NCBI GenBank assembly: GCA_030154045.1
Contig: JASKKU010000010.1
Location: 1 to 32,731, forward strand
Reading direction: 5' to 3'
Source: Candidatus Woesearchaeota archaeon
GTDB taxonomy: Archaea; Nanobdellota; Nanobdellia; Woesearchaeales; JASKKU01
DNA: 32,731 nt
Shown one piece after another: positions 31,201 through 32,731 of the stretch. The translations under genes were made by a program, and so were the position numbers. A model generated the notes under the pieces. That model was not told the DNA's origin. It ran no database searches and worked only from the letters and a program-made list of their open reading frames with translations. The stretch's first letter is position 1, and each line of letters starts with the position of its first letter.

Positions 31201-32731
31201 ACAAATACACAAGGTTATGCAACTATTGTTTACACAATTCCACAAGACGCATATCTTGGAAATCACATAATTAATGTTTCTTATTCAGGAGATTTGAGTC
31301 AATATACGTTGGCTGCATCTAAAACAAAAACCGTTCTTGTATCATCTACTCCAAAGATTAACTCTGTGAACGTAACACCTAGCAAGGTTGGTTTTGGATA
31401 TAATGTGACCATTGAAGCAAATGTTACTGATGAAAGGGGCTTAGCTGAAGTCTATTTGAATATAACTAATAGTTCTGGCAGCTCAAGCAGTTATCCAATG
31501 ACTCACATTTCAGGAGATATCTATAGATTTGTGTTTACGGATACTTGGCATGTTGATGATTACAGTTTTAAGGTTGTTGCAAATAATACTGATGGCATTG
31601 TTTCTGTTTCGGATAAAAACGAGTTTTCTGTTGAAGTTTTTGCTAACATAAGTGTCAAAACTGTCTTAGATAATTATAAGAACAGAGAGAATGTCTTGTT
31701 GAAGAATTATACAACTTCAAGTTGGTATTATGATTCATGGGATTATAGGTCTCCAATAACTATTAAGAGCAACACACAGCAACTATCTGAGTATCAGGTG
31801 TATTTGGATAGAGATTTATCTTTGCTTTATTCAAACAATAAAATTAAAGTTGACTGCTCAGACCTTAGATTTACATTTTATAATGACTCTACCCAACAGG
31901 AGACAGAAATCCCGTACTTTATTGATTATTGTAACCTTTCTCAAAGTACGAATGCAAAGATATGGATAAAGGTTCCATACATTTCCAATACAAGTAATGT
32001 AACAGTGTATATGTACTATGGTAATCCTTCCGCCACTGACGCTAGCAATATTAGTGCAGTATTTTCCTATACAGAACCAAAGTTAATCGGTTATGTTGTT
32101 TCACAGAACATTGTAAACAATGGTTTGCGTGTAGTTAGTTTAGAAGACGGTAATAATATTACAGTTGGTTCAAATTCGTATTTGTTGGATTCTCTAGGCA
32201 CAACGACTATTTCTAGTGGTTTGTCGATAGCGACGCCAATAAAAGTTACCAAGTTGGCTAACTTTGAAGGTGCAGGAAACAATGATGATGTGATTGTTCC
32301 GATATCTTGGGCAGGCACAGAATTCATTTACGGTGGTATGAGAGATAGCAATGATGAGTTTTGTATGCTGGCTCCTTTTGGTGATGCTAGTGTTACTATT
32401 TATGATGGCGGTGTTTCAGAATGGTCTGGTACTGTTACTTCAGCAGGTATGTGCGTTCAAAATGACATAACCCAAGGCAATGCTGCCAGAATTGTGTCAG
32501 ACAAACCTATTTTAGTGTTTCGAGAAGGCGCAGGTCAATCACGAGATGCTTGGGCATTCTATCCTGCAACAACTAAAGACTTATACTTGCCTTCAGTAAG
32601 TACTGATGCTTATGTAGCTGCAGGAATACTTAGTTCAACAGTTTATTATTATACAGATTCAGGTTCTTCAGGCAGTTCTTCAGTGAATGCTAATGTTGAT
32701 TTAGATCTAGGCACTTTAACAGGTACAGGCA
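25204..32731 (+). CDS. Giant modular surface protein (DUF2341/LamG), 3'-truncated
   Basis: The frame is open from TTG 25204 to the right edge, at least 2,509 residues. A signal/anchor helix (about 12-35) is followed by a Ser/Asn-rich region and two DDDG-xx-NGIIED motifs (about 396 and 533), which resemble the calcium-type motif of large secreted proteins. Then come DUF2341 (from residue 552, WWNDSWPWRRAYNISN), LamG (about 669-874), a second DUF2341 (996) and LamG (about 1113-1316), a third DUF2341 (1402, WWDPDWLYRKEINVSN), beta-rich repeats with ETIGWIA motifs, an Ig-like segment (about 1943-2046), a fourth DUF2341 (2174) ending YMYYGNPSAT, and a segment with EDGNNITV and SDKPILVFREGAG that vaguely recalls IgGFc-binding-type domains. 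LamG and DUF2341 often bind glycans. N-x-S/T sequons are very abundant. Likely an adhesin or giant surface protein. Confidence 0.93.
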   Translation, partial: MDFNFSSLRRNVVITLFISLVSLIFLFALVSAINSSNSSLNSSSQTIAVNNSEILNQNNLKQDLTDNSYESIKTKLSLGYYSIVSLERQPIIFGKPVEWFLTVSDGLYTYLVEFQTSPIFLKEYDNKDNSTWNKTLVLYTNYSGVYKDVEVNVSLPSDNFVVVPALNYTYSDNVLSLLIPELNKSTKIVIVGSFSNESINLSQLNVSLNVSINESLFNEEEVNSLSNSVFATDKEQYFVNDTVNFVLLQNISGYSIYVDTPSGNTLYVENTSLKVSEPGDHLATLIFNGSYYSLRFKVVSRSRTSFENGFGVFNITSSSGVVENFFVDDDLNIFFRIGNLSLGQKVAVNILLPFQIPEGVYFYVWKDSGKGKIKVPFNLSDSRDRITLFLQDGVIDDDGLINGIIEDPLKLFIPNYNVNVSKINKNEAHIEISHRKVKLTSKGGDLKQTHVVDPLNLPSTPVSPDKFKYKLLKFRIENVSSGSSDIILNYESLPERFELWKFNPNTLEWYNFPYERINDTAIKITIFDGGFGDDDGIKNGIIEDDLGITYQWWNDSWPWRRAYNISNTAGDLTDFQVKLNFNSTNFNFSKTNSDGSDLRFTYYNASSDSETKLNYWIEYFNATQQQVIVWIKVPYLQNNTNTTIFVYYGNSQATSESNMSNVFIRVIDGLVLSWSLDEDQGSTAVDTSGNGYDGNIYGASWSSNCKFGSCLYFSGGTTDYIIRNPFNHPTDNVTVEFWMESSDTANSGTPYSYATTNSGNEFLIYDYNAFRVYRATTYRKTGIAANDGSWHHIAVSWTSNGGNLYMYEDGTQVYSNTLASGVSIPSGGSLVIGQEQDSVGDNFAPDQSFIGYLDEIRVYNRTLTLQELQDLYNYSGYTTPHAPGKVLVRKFVNPSSQSTQDIGEEYLGVLNITSDEPANNSDLIRNQQFVMNSTVVCERGECGDTNVYYQYYSSVTPTQSYSESSQSDFESYEQMDNLTIVNDTIILSQLNSNIPWWDYHWRYRIYINFSNPGSDLIDYPLKIILNSSNVGSNFNWSTDYNSLRFLKYDWNSKTYTKLNYWIEYFNASAQQAIVWVKVPQLDAGNNSIFVYYKNPNAVNESNVSNVFVRVIDGLVLSWSLDDGQGSTAADSSGNGYNGSIYGASWSSNCKFGSCLYFSGGTTDYIIKNPFNHPTDNITVEFWMNTSDTTNSGTPYSYATTNNGNEFLIFDYKAFSLYRATTYRRTGIAANDGSWHHIAVSWTSNGGNIYMYKDGVQAYSDALASGVSIPSGGSLVIGQEQDSVGDTFDPSQSFIGYMDEIRVYNRTLMSDEITDLYQNYGYTLDEFPGKVFVGKRANPEPVQLSSSSEEGYNQATNGVYVSSVFDAKTSQVDYINISWNATTNENTSIKVYTRTSTGQSAEWWDPDWLYRKEINVSNSGSSVNNYTLKLSINTTQLYNEGKLRSDCGDIRFAQKSTSWSELSYYIEECNVSGGNSTIWVNIPTLLSGTNTLYIYYGNPSAHTTSTLNALPHLEFGTVTLENSIDGGVVKTVNLNYTYTDPVVVAYVITRNDDNSVDVRVRNVQNSSFEIFMEQPDNGLHSSETIGWIAVEKGSFIDLNDLLRVESGKHRTDNVHREGNAFSGDTVSFSNAFGSAPVVLSTLNTYNNSAFMSAISYNPSTTGFYLQQEAGGSSSPAANETIGWIAFSQGSGTIDGISYSIAAIASDGDNDGVDDASPEVATYSFSGNPVIVVDGTTSNGADGYWARGAGTYTNTQADFYAEEDSVGNTERTHASEGFNWAAFYPEGSITLKSYIPSTPSVTFGNEGNYSSFSYNSSNLIWSPWYLETNGNEPSSPDNRFMQYKVEFNTTNENQTPSFNSIAIQYKTVSSGWRDMSLSDSFFRTENPYDCGTLNQSAKYCYPTRYVSPLTAGEFLLRSCVNSATYPEIEEKCTEPVNVSVWKKPELIDLTFSKDPIGKGDNLTISVRLISDDGVTPLSGYNLTFVDITGNGSSSYYIGYALTNTQGYATIVYTIPQDAYLGNHIINVSYSGDLSQYTLAASKTKTVLVSSTPKINSVNVTPSKVGFGYNVTIEANVTDERGLAEVYLNITNSSGSSSSYPMTHISGDIYRFVFTDTWHVDDYSFKVVANNTDGIVSVSDKNEFSVEVFANISVKTVLDNYKNRENVLLKNYTTSSWYYDSWDYRSPITIKSNTQQLSEYQVYLDRDLSLLYSNNKIKVDCSDLRFTFYNDSTQQETEIPYFIDYCNLSQSTNAKIWIKVPYISNTSNVTVYMYYGNPSATDASNISAVFSYTEPKLIGYVVSQNIVNNGLRVVSLEDGNNITVGSNSYLLDSLGTTTISSGLSIATPIKVTKLANFEGAGNNDDVIVPISWAGTEFIYGGMRDSNDEFCMLAPFGDASVTIYDGGVSEWSGTVTSAGMCVQNDITQGNAARIVSDKPILVFREGAGQSRDAWAFYPATTKDLYLPSVSTDAYVAAGILSSTVYYYTDSGSSGSSSVNANVDLDLGTLTGTG
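26857..27850 (+). repeat. DUF2341-LamG module, copy 1
   Basis: This module recurs 1,332 bases downstream, in frame (444 codons). Two stretches are identical: 27292-27365 with 28624-28697 (74 nt) and 27655-27727 with 28987-29059 (73 nt). The DUF2341 part is more diverged than the LamG part. Confidence 0.9.
28189..29170 (+). repeat. DUF2341-LamG module, copy 2
   Basis: Second copy of the internal duplication, beginning at WWDYHWRYRIYINFSN. Cys of SSNCKFGSCLYF, the WHHIAVSW strand and DEIRVYNRTL are shared with copy 1. The intervening stretch 27850-28188 encodes a unique linker (including the VCERGECGD Cys pair). Confidence 0.9.

Noticed and set aside
1-32731. CRISPR array, tRNA or rRNA genes
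   Set aside because: No regularly spaced short repeats, cloverleaf-like sequence with a GTTCRA-type T arm, or conserved rRNA sequence was found by reading; small RNAs cannot be excluded.

Overview
The window reads as a piece of a low-GC archaeal chromosome, most likely a DPANN-type archaeon (Woesearchaeota/Pacearchaeota-like). This is an inference from several features: TATA-box promoters with an A-rich BRE (ACAAAAA-WTTTATA), GGTG-type Shine-Dalgarno sites, many lysine-glycine (KKG) prepilin-like N-termini, an archaeal-style SIS-fold phosphoglucose isomerase, a MoxR/DUF58/VWA operon, and a very large DUF2341/LamG surface protein. No rRNA, tRNA, CRISPR array or transposase was seen. Almost the whole window concerns the cell envelope.

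Region 1 (1-8750, + strand). A 5'-truncated exported protein is followed, behind its own TATA box, by a very tight run of eleven genes (1490-8750) separated by -20 to +4 bases. Every one starts with a single hydrophobic segment, and at least six carry a KKG|hydrophobic junction like a class III (type IV prepilin) signal. Two of the eleven (37 and 50 codons) are short and easily missed. No recognisable ATPase, platform protein or peptidase lies in the window. I read the run as a set of pilin-like/pseudopilin-like subunits of an unidentified surface machine. This is the best candidate here for an undescribed system.

Region 2 (8747-10224, - strand). Acylphosphatase and phosphoglucose isomerase are the only clear housekeeping enzymes. 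The isomerase promoter appears to share one symmetric TATA box with the divergent gene at 10289.

Region 3 (10289-14712, + strand). Five tandem paralogues of a soluble, helical, Lys/Glu-rich family of unknown function; two of them share a 74-nt identical patch. A convergent gene (14755-16122, -) encodes a four-helix membrane protein with a long cytoplasmic coiled coil.

Region 4 (16502-22980). Three small secreted paralogues (16502, 17411, 22333) share an unusual upstream promoter element, and two of them have strong hairpins in their leaders. They flank a minus-strand MoxR ATPase - DUF58 - VWA operon. The MoxR carries an extra N-terminal domain of about 215 residues. The VWA gene has its true N-terminus upstream of its first ATG and no standard start codon there.

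Region 5 (23201-32731, + strand). Two large envelope proteins, both apparently started at TTG behind a run of six G. The first is a C-terminally anchored 578-residue protein. The second is a giant modular protein of at least 2,509 residues that runs off the right edge, with four DUF2341 modules and two nearly identical LamG modules arisen by an internal 1,332-nt duplication.

A reasonable overall picture is that this locus builds and chaperones the envelope: pilin-like subunits, secreted and giant surface proteins, and a MoxR/VWA assembly factor beside their substrates.
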